Shown one piece after another: positions 6,186 to 13,048 of a stretch of DNA of 13,048 bases. The position numbers and the translations under genes were made by a program. The notes beneath the pieces are model-generated. The model did not search any database, was not told the DNA's origin, and saw only the letters and a program-made list of their open reading frames with translations. Numbering within the stretch: the first letter of the stretch is position 1; each line of letters starts with the position of its first letter. This stretch comes from Candidatus Omnitrophota bacterium (GTDB lineage Bacteria; Omnitrophota; Gorgyraeia; Gygaellales; Profunditerraquicolaceae): NCBI GenBank assembly GCA_026387485.1, contig JAPLLQ010000153.1, forward strand, positions 1 through 13,048. Direction: 5' to 3'.

Positions 6186-7626
6186 ATCGGTAGGCCTAAG
6201 AAAAAAATATCCTGATTCGGAAAATTTTAAAGTTTCCGGAATAAGTTGTAATTCCAAAGAGGTAAAGGAAAATTTTGTTTTTGTAGCGGTAAAAGGCAGC
6301 TGTCAAGACGGAGGTAGGTTTATTGATCAAGCAATTAGTAATGGCGCAAGGGTAGTGCTGCATGCTCCAGGTTTCAAGCGTCAGGTTTATAAGAATGTGG
6401 TTTTTATCCCGGTTAAGGATACGCGAAAAATAGTAGCGAAACTAGCCGCGGTTTTTTATGGCCAACCAGCAAAAAAAATAAAAGTTGTCGGTATTACCGG
6501 TACCAATGGCAAGACTACTATTTCGTACCTCCTTGAAGCCTTAGTGAAGAAAGCGGGATTATCCGCGGCAGTTATCGGTACGGTAAATTACCGTTTTAAA
6601 AATAAGATCATCCCGGCAAAAAATACTACTCCCGGACCGCTTCCAATGCAGTTATTGTTAGCTAAAATGGTTAAGGAAAATGTCGATTATGTGATTATTG
6701 AGGCCTCCTCTCACGCCTTAGATCAGGATAGGACAGGAGAGATAGAATTTCATTCCGCGATATTCACTAATTTAACCCAGGACCATCTGGACTATCATAA
6801 AAGTTTAGAGAATTATTTTTTAGCTAAAGCAAAACTTTTTAAAAATCTCGGACCTAGTTCATTTGCAGTAATTAATAACGATGATAAATACGCAAGAAGG
6901 CTTAATAAGTTAACCAAGGCTAGAGTCATTACTTATGGTTTAGGTAAAAATTCCAAGGTCAGGGCTACAGATATAAAGTTTAATCTTTCGCATACAGAAT
7001 TCAACTTATGTTTTGCGGGAAAGAAGATAGGGCTAAGGGCTAATCTCATTGGAAGGCATAATATTTATAATATGCTTGCAGCAGCTGCCTGGGGGATAAA
7101 AGCGGGCTTAGGATTACCTGTAATAAAAAAAGCCCTGGGAGCTTTTAGGCTTGTTCCGGGAAGACTGGAACGGGTAAACAACAATAAAGGATTTTTTGTG
7201 TTTGTGGATTATGCCCATACCGAAGACGCCCTGAAAAATGTTCTCTCTTGCTTAAGACAGCTTTGCCAGGGGAGAATTATTACTGTTTTTGGTTGTGGAG
7301 GAGAGCGGGATAAGCTTAAGCGGCCTAAGATGGGTAAAGTAGTTAGCGAGCTCTCCGACATAGCAATAATCACTAATGATAATCCCCGCTTGGAAAATCC
7401 CTTAGGTATAATTAAAGATATCCAGAAGGGAATAGCCAGGGATAACTATTTAATTATAGCTAAGCGCTCGGAAGCGATAAAAAAAGCATTGCTGCTGGCT
7501 AAAGAAAAAGATATTATTCTCATTGCCGGGAAAGGCCATGAGAATTATCAGGTATTAAAAAATAGGACTATCCATTTTGATGACCGGGAGGCAGTAAAAG
7601 AATGTTTAGAGTCGATGAGTTACTGA
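6163..7626 (+). CDS. murE: UDP-MurNAc-tripeptide ligase, meso-diaminopimelate-adding
   Basis: MurE adds the third stem amino acid to UDP-MurNAc-L-Ala-D-Glu using ATP, in the cytoplasm. The 487 residues show the three Mur ligase domains: N-terminal substrate domain (GISCNSKEV, FVAVKG), central ATPase domain with the P-loop GTNGKTT at 113-119, NTTPGPL, EASSHALDQDR, NLTQDHLDYH and the presumed carbamylated lysine K222 in YFLAKAKLF, and a C-terminal domain with DYAHTEDALKN, FGCGGERD, and KGHE. The DNPR motif at 406-409 is the known signature for meso-diaminopimelate rather than L-lysine, so the organism should have A1-gamma type peptidoglycan. The start overlaps ftsI by 23 nt; a GAAGGG run lies about 11 nt upstream. 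The end overlaps murF by 25 nt. Confidence 0.96.
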   Translation: MRILKLIESVGLRKKYPDSENFKVSGISCNSKEVKENFVFVAVKGSCQDGGRFIDQAISNGARVVLHAPGFKRQVYKNVVFIPVKDTRKIVAKLAAVFYGQPAKKIKVVGITGTNGKTTISYLLEALVKKAGLSAAVIGTVNYRFKNKIIPAKNTTPGPLPMQLLLAKMVKENVDYVIIEASSHALDQDRTGEIEFHSAIFTNLTQDHLDYHKSLENYFLAKAKLFKNLGPSSFAVINNDDKYARRLNKLTKARVITYGLGKNSKVRATDIKFNLSHTEFNLCFAGKKIGLRANLIGRHNIYNMLAAAAWGIKAGLGLPVIKKALGAFRLVPGRLERVNNNKGFFVFVDYAHTEDALKNVLSCLRQLCQGRIITVFGCGGERDKLKRPKMGKVVSELSDIAIITNDNPRLENPLGIIKDIQKGIARDNYLIIAKRSEAIKKALLLAKEKDIILIAGKGHENYQVLKNRTIHFDDREAVKECLESMSY

Positions 7627-8975
7627 AAGCTACGGCCGGAAAATTAGTATCCGGTAATAAAAATTCAACTATTAAAGGGATTTCCATAGATTCCCGGAAT
7701 ATCAAGAAAGGTGATGCTTTTTTAGCGATTAGGGGAGAAAACTTCGATGGTCACGAATTTATCCCGCAAGCTATTAAGAAAGGCGCAAGTTGCGTTATAA
7801 AAGAAGCGTCAAAGTGTCAAACCTGCCTGCCGGTAGGCAGGAGCGTAAAACTATCAAAGTTAGCTGTTATTGAAGTTAAAGATACAACTAATGCCTTAGG
7901 TGATATTGCCCGTTTCAATAGAAGGAAATTTAATATCCCGGTTATTGCCGTTAGCGGAAGCAACGGCAAAACCACTACTAAGGAACTGATTGCCTGGATT
8001 TTGTCTAAAAAATTCAAGGTGCTTAAGAATGAAGGCACCAAGAATAATCATATCGGTTTACCGCTTACCTTGCTCAAGTTGGATAATTCATACGATATTG
8101 CTGTTGTGGAGATAGGCACCAATCATTTTGGGGAAGTAGGGTATCTAGCGGATATCTGTCAGCCGACCATCGCAGTTATTACCAATATCGGGTCCTCACA
8201 TTTAGAATATTTCAAGGATTTATCCGGGGTTTTTAAGGAAAAGTATACTTTAATAAAACACCTTCAGCAACCCGGGCTGGCTATATTAAATTGCGATGAT
8301 GTTTTTTTAAGGCAAGAGGTGCTTAGAAAAACCAGAACACCATTTACCTTAAGCGTGGGGATAAGGAGTAAAAGTGATTTTTTTACTTCTGCTATTAAAG
8401 ATACTGACGGTGAGATTAAATTCAAGGTGAATCAAAAATTTAAGTTTACATTAAAGGCTTTAGGGTATTATAATATCTATAATGCGCTAGAGGCTATAGC
8501 TGTGGCGCGGGTTTTAGGTATGGAATACCGGGATATCGCAAAAAGGATTGCTACTTTTAATCTCCCCAAAAGCAGGCTTAATCTGATAAAGTTTAAAGGG
8601 ATAAGCTTTATTGACGATACCTATAATTCTAACCCGCTTTCTTTGAAGCAGGCCTTAGATGTTTTAGAAAATTTTAAAACATCCGGTAGAAAAATTCTTG
8701 TTATGGGGGATATGCTTGAATTAGGGAGTAAGGCCAGTGATTTGCATCTAGAAGCCATAGAGAAAGCGCTTAAATTTTGCCAGTCTTTAATCTGCGTAGG
8801 TAGATTAAGTAAAATAGCTGCCGAGGCTTGCGGGGCCAAAAAAAATATCTTTACCTGTGAAACCTCTTTCGAGGCTCGTAAGATACTGTTTAAGGAAGTC
8901 TGTGTTGCTAAAAATGATATAGTGTTAGTCAAGGGTTCAAGGAGAATGATGATGGAAGAGGTTTTTAAAATCTAA
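7602..8975 (+). CDS. murF: UDP-MurNAc-tripeptide–D-Ala-D-Ala ligase
   Basis: MurF completes the pentapeptide by ligating D-Ala-D-Ala to UDP-MurNAc-tripeptide with ATP. The 457 residues show GISIDSRNIKKGDAFLAI in the N-terminal domain, P-loop GSNGKTT at 119-125, NNHIGLP, EIGTNHFGE, NIGSSHLE, then DDTYNSNP and GDMLELG in the C-terminal part, all typical. It overlaps murE by 25 nt, with GGGAGG (7586-7591) about 10 nt before the ATG. The oddity is an in-frame palindromic insert (nucleotides 7822-7841) encoding CLPVGR inside T74-S81. It falls in the loop between GASCVIKEAS and LAVIEVKDT, where homologues usually have only a few residues, so the fold should tolerate it. The reading frame is intact and all catalytic motifs lie downstream of it, so the gene looks functional. 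Confidence 0.95.
   Translation: MFRVDELLKATAGKLVSGNKNSTIKGISIDSRNIKKGDAFLAIRGENFDGHEFIPQAIKKGASCVIKEASKCQTCLPVGRSVKLSKLAVIEVKDTTNALGDIARFNRRKFNIPVIAVSGSNGKTTTKELIAWILSKKFKVLKNEGTKNNHIGLPLTLLKLDNSYDIAVVEIGTNHFGEVGYLADICQPTIAVITNIGSSHLEYFKDLSGVFKEKYTLIKHLQQPGLAILNCDDVFLRQEVLRKTRTPFTLSVGIRSKSDFFTSAIKDTDGEIKFKVNQKFKFTLKALGYYNIYNALEAIAVARVLGMEYRDIAKRIATFNLPKSRLNLIKFKGISFIDDTYNSNPLSLKQALDVLENFKTSGRKILVMGDMLELGSKASDLHLEAIEKALKFCQSLICVGRLSKIAAEACGAKKNIFTCETSFEARKILFKEVCVAKNDIVLVKGSRRMMMEEVFKI
7822..7841. repeat. Palindromic element inserted in frame in murF
   Basis: CCTGCCTGCCGGTAGGCAGG is a near-perfect palindrome: 7-bp arms (CCTGCCT/AGGCAGG), one G-T pair, and a self-complementary CCGG centre. It is GC-rich against an AT-rich gene. 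Palindromes of this CCTGCC...GGCAGG type, yielding CLPVGR-like peptides, are known to me as dispersed short repeats in several uncultivated bacterial lineages; the exact family membership here is inferred. Only this copy is seen in the window. Confidence 0.72.
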
Positions 8976-8977
8976 CT

Positions 8978-10066
8978 ATGCTTTACAATCTACTTTATCC
9001 TTTACGCGATTCATTTTCCGGGTTCAATATATTCCGCTACATTACCTTCCGCGCAGCTATGGCTGCCCTGACTGCTTTTATTATCAGCCTAATTCTTGGT
9101 CCGTTAGTAATAAGAAAACTTAAAGAGTTAAAGATCGGCGATAAGATCAATAAGGGGGATAGTGAAAAACTAGACAGCCTGCATCACAATAAACACGATA
9201 CTCCCACTATGGGAGGTATTTTGATCTTAGCGGCGGTAGTATTCTCGACTCTTCTTTGGGCGGATATATCAAACAAATTTATTTGGGTTGTCCTTTTTAG
9301 CACTCTCTGGCTAGGAATAACCGGGTTTATTGATGATTATCTAAAGCAAATCAAGAAAAAATCTAAAGGCTTGACTGTCAAGACAAAATTGACCAGTCAA
9401 GTCGTCTTGGGTTTAATCCTCGGAGTAATTTTCCTGCTTAGTTTCCAGAATAGCCTGAAATTAGATGTGCCGTTCTTAAAAAATGTGGCTTTGGATTTAG
9501 ACGGACTCTACATAATTTTTGTTATTTTAGTTATAGCCGGGACTTCTAATGCAGTAAACCTTACTGATGGCTTAGATGGCCTGGCTATAGGGATAGTAGT
9601 TATGGCGGCTTTGGCTTTTAGTATTCTTTGTTATGTATCCGGGCATATCAAGCTTAGTGAGTATCTTCTCATACCTTACCTGAAAGGTAGCGGCGAGCTG
9701 ACTGTATTCTGCGCCAGTATATTAGGTGCTGGCTTGGGGTTTCTTTGGTTTAATTGCTATCCTGCTTCAATTTTTATGGGAGATGTAGGGTCTTTGGCTT
9801 TAGGCGGCGCTATAGGGACAGTAGCGTTATTAATCCGCAAAGAACTGCTTTTACTAATTGTCGGAGGAATATTTGTTATTGAAGCGTTATCGGTAATTTT
9901 GCAAGTGGGGTCATTCCGCCTGACTAAGAAACGCATATTTAAAATAGCCCCCTTACACCACCATTTCCAGTTTCTTAACTGGCACGAAAATAAGGTCATT
10001 GTCAGGTTCTGGATTATTGCCGGGTTTCTGGCATTGCTTACGATTGTGACCTTAAAGATCCGCTAG
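8978..10066 (+). CDS. mraY: Phospho-N-acetylmuramoyl-pentapeptide transferase
   Basis: MraY transfers phospho-MurNAc-pentapeptide from UDP to undecaprenyl phosphate, making lipid I at the inner face of the cytoplasmic membrane, with Mg2+. The 362-residue protein is very hydrophobic with about ten membrane segments. Family motifs are all present: TPTMGG at 75-80, the paired aspartates D119-D120 in GFIDDYLK, NLTDGLDG at 194-201, the FMGD aspartate D269 in MGDVGSLALGG, and the HHH motif H327-H329 in APLHHHFQ. The ATG follows the murF stop by 2 nt; the nearest purine-rich run (GAAGAGG) is about 16 nt upstream, so reinitiation after murF seems likely. The N-terminal MLYNLLYPL is the normal MraY start. 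Confidence 0.96.
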   Translation: MLYNLLYPLRDSFSGFNIFRYITFRAAMAALTAFIISLILGPLVIRKLKELKIGDKINKGDSEKLDSLHHNKHDTPTMGGILILAAVVFSTLLWADISNKFIWVVLFSTLWLGITGFIDDYLKQIKKKSKGLTVKTKLTSQVVLGLILGVIFLLSFQNSLKLDVPFLKNVALDLDGLYIIFVILVIAGTSNAVNLTDGLDGLAIGIVVMAALAFSILCYVSGHIKLSEYLLIPYLKGSGELTVFCASILGAGLGFLWFNCYPASIFMGDVGSLALGGAIGTVALLIRKELLLLIVGGIFVIEALSVILQVGSFRLTKKRIFKIAPLHHHFQFLNWHENKVIVRFWIIAGFLALLTIVTLKIR

Positions 10067-10082
10067 TTCTCACGTTACATAA

Positions 10083-11351
10083 ATGATAAATAAAGAATAT
10101 TTTAAGAATAAAAAGATCGTTATTGCGGGCCTTGCCCGCTCAGGCCTAGCCTGCGCTAATCTTCTTTTTGATCTGGGTTCCAAGGTGAGCGTTACTGATA
10201 ACCAAGATAATCCGATAACCCAAAGCAATGCTCGGCAGGTAAAATCAAAAGAGATAAAGATAGAGATAGGAGAACACACCCGGGGGTTTATAGAAGGCAA
10301 TCATCTTTTAACCCTCTCTCCCGGAGTACCTAAGGAAGCTTTACCGGTTATCTGGGCTCAAGAATTAAATATACCGATTATCAGTGAAATCGAATTAGCT
10401 TGGCGTTTATGCTCGGGGACTGTTATTGCGATTACCGGTACCAATGGTAAGACCACGGTGACTACTTTAATCGGTAAAATACTTGAAGCAGCCGGTAAAA
10501 GATCGTTTACCTTAGGAAATATCGGTCAACCGTTCTCTTGTCAGGTAAGCAATATCGCAGAGAACGATTTTATATCATTGGAGGTAAGTTCATTTCAGCT
10601 AGAGTGGATAGATACCTTTAAACCTAAAATTGCAGTGGTGCTTAATTTAAGCCGTAACCATCTTGATCGCTATGCTTCTATGGAAGATTACCTTACAGCC
10701 AAGAAACGCATATTTAAAAATCAGGATCAGTCGGATTATTTGGTTTTAAACTATGATCACCCGGCTATTCGGGTCTTAGCTAAAGAATCAAGGGCCAAGG
10801 TTCTCTATTTTAGGCAAGAAGCCGGATTTAATCCTAATCAATCTGCGGCCTTAAGCGTGGCTTCGATATTAGGGATAGATAGAAAAATAGTTTTAAATGT
10901 ATTTAAGGAATTTAAGGGAGTTGAGCACCGCATGGAAGAAGTAGCCCAGGTAGGAGGGGTTAAATTTATTAATGATTCTAAATCTACTACCATAGATGCC
11001 ACAATCTGGGCCTTGAATAATTTAGATTGCCCGGTGGTTTTAATCGCCGGCGGAAGAGAGAAGGGGAATGATTACAGCCAAATTTTGCCTTTGGTGCGCC
11101 GAAAGGTTAAAAGCGCGATTCTTATAGGTGAGGCTAAGGAAAGAATAAAAGCGGTGTTTAATGGGGCAATTAGTATTGATCAAGCTGCGACCTTGGATGA
11201 AGCGGTAAAGAAGTCCTTTACTGTGGCCCTACCGGGTGAGTGCGTTTTATTCTCTCCGATGTGTAAAAGTTTTGATATGTTTTTAAATTACGAAGAGCGC
11301 GGCAAGAGCTTTAAAAATATAGTTTATGGGTTAGCGGGGTTTAAGTCTTAA
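10083..11351 (+). CDS. murD: UDP-MurNAc-L-alanine–D-glutamate ligase
   Basis: MurD adds D-glutamate to UDP-MurNAc-L-Ala with ATP. At 422 residues it is somewhat shorter than the usual 440-450. The N-terminal domain has the GLARSGLA dinucleotide-type loop; the ATPase domain has GTNGKTT at 119-125, EVSSFQLEW, NLSRNHLDRY and the presumed carbamylated lysine K207 in TAKKRIF; the C-terminal domain has NDSKSTT (297-303), AGGREKGNDY and SPMCKSFDMF. The segment between NYDHP and FKGVEHRMEE is compact, and the usual GxHNxxNxxAA block appears only as a diverged NPNQSAA at 250-256. The gap from mraY is 16 nt with no clear Shine-Dalgarno, and the next gene starts 1 nt after the stop. Gene identity is secure from motifs and position. 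Confidence 0.94.
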   Translation: MINKEYFKNKKIVIAGLARSGLACANLLFDLGSKVSVTDNQDNPITQSNARQVKSKEIKIEIGEHTRGFIEGNHLLTLSPGVPKEALPVIWAQELNIPIISEIELAWRLCSGTVIAITGTNGKTTVTTLIGKILEAAGKRSFTLGNIGQPFSCQVSNIAENDFISLEVSSFQLEWIDTFKPKIAVVLNLSRNHLDRYASMEDYLTAKKRIFKNQDQSDYLVLNYDHPAIRVLAKESRAKVLYFRQEAGFNPNQSAALSVASILGIDRKIVLNVFKEFKGVEHRMEEVAQVGGVKFINDSKSTTIDATIWALNNLDCPVVLIAGGREKGNDYSQILPLVRRKVKSAILIGEAKERIKAVFNGAISIDQAATLDEAVKKSFTVALPGECVLFSPMCKSFDMFLNYEERGKSFKNIVYGLAGFKS

Positions 11352-11352
11352 T

Positions 11353-12447
11353 ATGATCCGTAACATTAGAATAAATCTATTTACGGTCTCTTTAGTGCTT
11401 ATCTGTATCGGCATAGTGATGATTTATAGTACCTCTAGCATCTATGCCTGGGAGAAATATAAGGATGGTTTTTTCTTTTTAAAGAGGCACCTGAGTTTTC
11501 TGCTTATCGGCGCAGCGATCACTTTTTTCATCATGAGCATTGATTACCGTAAATTAGGCCGCTATGCCCGGCCGTTATTAATAATATCCATTATCCTGTT
11601 AGTCTTAGTGCTTATTCCGGGATTAGGCCGGGAAGTATCCGGAGCGCGCAGGTGGTTTAGGTTTAAATTACTTAGTTTTCAGCCTTCGGAATTAGCGAAC
11701 CTGGCGATCGTCATCTATATTGCTGATTTTATCGCTCGGAAAGGAAATCTGATTAAGACTTTTTTCAAAGGGTTTCTGCCGCCAATATGCGTGTTAGGGG
11801 TTTTTGTTTTATTGATACTGATTCAGCCGGATCTAGGGACTGTGGTAGCCATGGGGGTAGTAGTATTAATTATGCTTTTTGTAGCCGGGGTGCGTCCGGC
11901 ATATATATTATCTTTAATTCTAACCAGTTTACCCGTGCTTTACTTATTAATATTCAGCGTACCCTACCGCAGGGCTAGGATAATGGCATTTATAAATCCC
12001 TGGTTAGATGCCAAGGGAAGCGGTTTTCAGATAATCCAGTCTCAGGTTGCCTTAGGTTCAGGAGGTTTTTTCGGAGTAGGCCTAGGCCACTCCAAGCAAA
12101 AATTATTTTACCTGCCAGCAGCGCACACTGATTTTATCTTTTCAATAAGCGGAGAGGAATTAGGTTTATTAGGTACGTTGTGCGTGATAATATTATTTAT
12201 GATTTTTATCCGGCAGGGGCTAAAGGTAGTGAAGAATGCTCCGGATAAATTCGGATATTTTTTGAGCTTAGGGCTCCTTTTGATGATAACTTTTAGGGTA
12301 ATAATTAATATTGGGGTCTCCTGCGGCTTACTTCCTACAAAAGGACTACCGCTACCTTTTATCAGTTACGGCGGCTCATCTTTTATTTTTGATATAGTCA
12401 GCGTCGGTATTTTAGTAAATATTGCGCGTACCGGAGAATACCCTTAA
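11353..12447 (+). CDS. ftsW: Septal peptidoglycan glycosyltransferase (SEDS family)
   Basis: FtsW polymerises lipid II into glycan strands at the septum together with FtsI. The 364-residue polytopic protein has about ten hydrophobic segments and the SEDS hallmarks: MIYSTSS near the first membrane helix, GARRWF followed by FQPSELA, QPDLGT, the large extracellular loop with NPW and GSGGFFGVGLG, then PAAHTDFIFSISGEELG with the catalytic-type aspartate D260 in HTDF, and PLPFISYGGSS near the C-terminus. It lies between murD and murG in the cluster that also encodes ftsI, which argues for FtsW over the elongation homologue RodA. The ATG comes 1 nt after the murD stop; the stop overlaps the murG start by one base (TAATG). 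Confidence 0.93.
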   Translation: MIRNIRINLFTVSLVLICIGIVMIYSTSSIYAWEKYKDGFFFLKRHLSFLLIGAAITFFIMSIDYRKLGRYARPLLIISIILLVLVLIPGLGREVSGARRWFRFKLLSFQPSELANLAIVIYIADFIARKGNLIKTFFKGFLPPICVLGVFVLLILIQPDLGTVVAMGVVVLIMLFVAGVRPAYILSLILTSLPVLYLLIFSVPYRRARIMAFINPWLDAKGSGFQIIQSQVALGSGGFFGVGLGHSKQKLFYLPAAHTDFIFSISGEELGLLGTLCVIILFMIFIRQGLKVVKNAPDKFGYFLSLGLLLMITFRVIINIGVSCGLLPTKGLPLPFISYGGSSFIFDIVSVGILVNIARTGEYP

Positions 12448-13048
12448 TGAGAATATTAGTAGCTACAGGAGCAAGTGGCGGGCATATCTTTCCGGCTCTA
12501 AGTTTTTTAAGTAGCCTCAAAGAGAAAAATAGTGGGATAGAAGGGCTCTTAGTTTTACCTTTGAGAAGCAGCGGGATTAAATTTCAAACTGCTGATTTTA
12601 AGGTAAGATACATTTCAATGCCTAAGCTAGCCCTGGCGATTAATATTAAAAATTCACTGGTTTTATTCAAATTCATTCAGGCCTGGGTTGAAAGTTTTTT
12701 CATTTTATTATCATTTAAACCGGACGTAGTTGTGGGATTCGGTACGATTGATTCCTTGCCTTTAGTCATGCTGGCCTGGTTTTTAAGGGTCAAGACTTTA
12801 ATCCACGAGCAGAATGTTATTCCCGGAAGGGCTAATAAACTGTTGGCGAAGTTTAGCGACGCAATAGCAGTGTCTTTTGCTAAAACAAAAGATTATCTTA
12901 GGGTAGATATTGCTAAGATCTCCGTAACCGGGAACCCTTTGCGCCGGGAATTAAAAAGAATAGATAGGGATGAGGCTTGGGAATTCTTTGGTTTTGAGCC
13001 GGGTAAATTTACGCTATTAGTCATGGGAGGCAGCCAGGGTAGCCATAG
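12447..13048 (+). CDS. murG: UDP-GlcNAc:undecaprenyl-PP-MurNAc-pentapeptide GlcNAc transferase, 3'-truncated by window edge
   Basis: MurG is the peripheral membrane GT28-family transferase that adds GlcNAc to lipid I, giving lipid II. The frame starting at the ATG at 12447 (TAATG overlap with the ftsW stop) stays open for 200 codons to the window edge. It reads MRILVATGASGGHIFPAL at the N-terminus, the family's glycine-rich acceptor loop. It continues with KPDVVVGFGTIDSLPLV (the GGYxS region, diverged), HEQNVIPGRANKLLAKF (strongly conserved), VTGNPLRREL and finally LLVMGGSQGSH, which begins the second Rossmann half. About 45% of the protein, holding most of the UDP-GlcNAc binding site, lies beyond the window. 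Nothing suggests a break in the visible part. Confidence 0.95.
   Translation, partial: MRILVATGASGGHIFPALSFLSSLKEKNSGIEGLLVLPLRSSGIKFQTADFKVRYISMPKLALAINIKNSLVLFKFIQAWVESFFILLSFKPDVVVGFGTIDSLPLVMLAWFLRVKTLIHEQNVIPGRANKLLAKFSDAIAVSFAKTKDYLRVDIAKISVTGNPLRRELKRIDRDEAWEFFGFEPGKFTLLVMGGSQGSH

Noticed and set aside
10125..10139. GCGGGC-CTT-GCCCGC stem-loop near the murD 5' end
   Set aside because: A 6-bp stem with a 3-nt loop inside conserved codons (IAGLARSG); the base choice is explained by the protein, and no other signal is attached.
1..13048. CRISPR arrays, tRNA genes, transposase or phage genes
   Set aside because: No regularly spaced repeats, tRNA-like cloverleaf with T-loop signature, or transposase/integrase frames were seen on either strand.

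Overview
The window is a stretch of bacterial chromosome with every gene on the + strand. It has two blocks: the 3' end of a translation/cofactor operon (rbfA–nrnA–ribF), then the start of a classical division and cell wall (dcw) cluster in the order mraZ–rsmH–ftsL–ftsI–murE–murF–mraY–murD–ftsW–murG. murG runs off the right edge and rbfA is cut by the left edge. The coding sequence is moderately AT-rich and lysine-rich, the genes overlap or nearly abut, MurE carries the DNPR meso-diaminopimelate signature, and a short palindrome encoding CLPVGR sits inside murF. Together these fit an uncultivated Gram-negative-type lineage; Omnitrophota is my best guess, from the look of the proteins only.

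Layout. Positions 1-1240 hold the end of rbfA and an overlapping nrnA. Positions 1241-1668 hold no convincing gene. They hold a strongly self-complementary block, closed by a perfect 12-bp stem (1265-1276 with 1642-1653), with a GC-rich 5' half and a long hairpin arm in the 3' half. It ends at a small hairpin directly before the ribF start codon. I do not recognise it as a known RNA class. Many bacteria have truB between rbfA/nrnA and ribF, and truB is absent here. ribF fills 1669-2571. Positions 2572-2734 hold a small hairpin, a near-consensus sigma-70-type promoter and three AAAGTGG boxes with an exact 10-bp period, which look like the MraZ operator. From 2735 to the end the dcw genes are packed with gaps of at most 21 nt.

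Function. MraZ probably autoregulates the cluster. RsmH methylates 16S rRNA. FtsL, FtsI and FtsW are the division septum peptidoglycan machine. MurE, MurF and MurD build the UDP-MurNAc-pentapeptide stem in the cytoplasm. MraY loads it on undecaprenyl phosphate to make lipid I, and MurG adds GlcNAc to make lipid II, which FtsW and FtsI polymerise and crosslink.

The items most worth a second look are the structured block before ribF, the palindromic insertion in murF, the MraZ box array, and a MurD whose central-domain HN motif region looks shortened.
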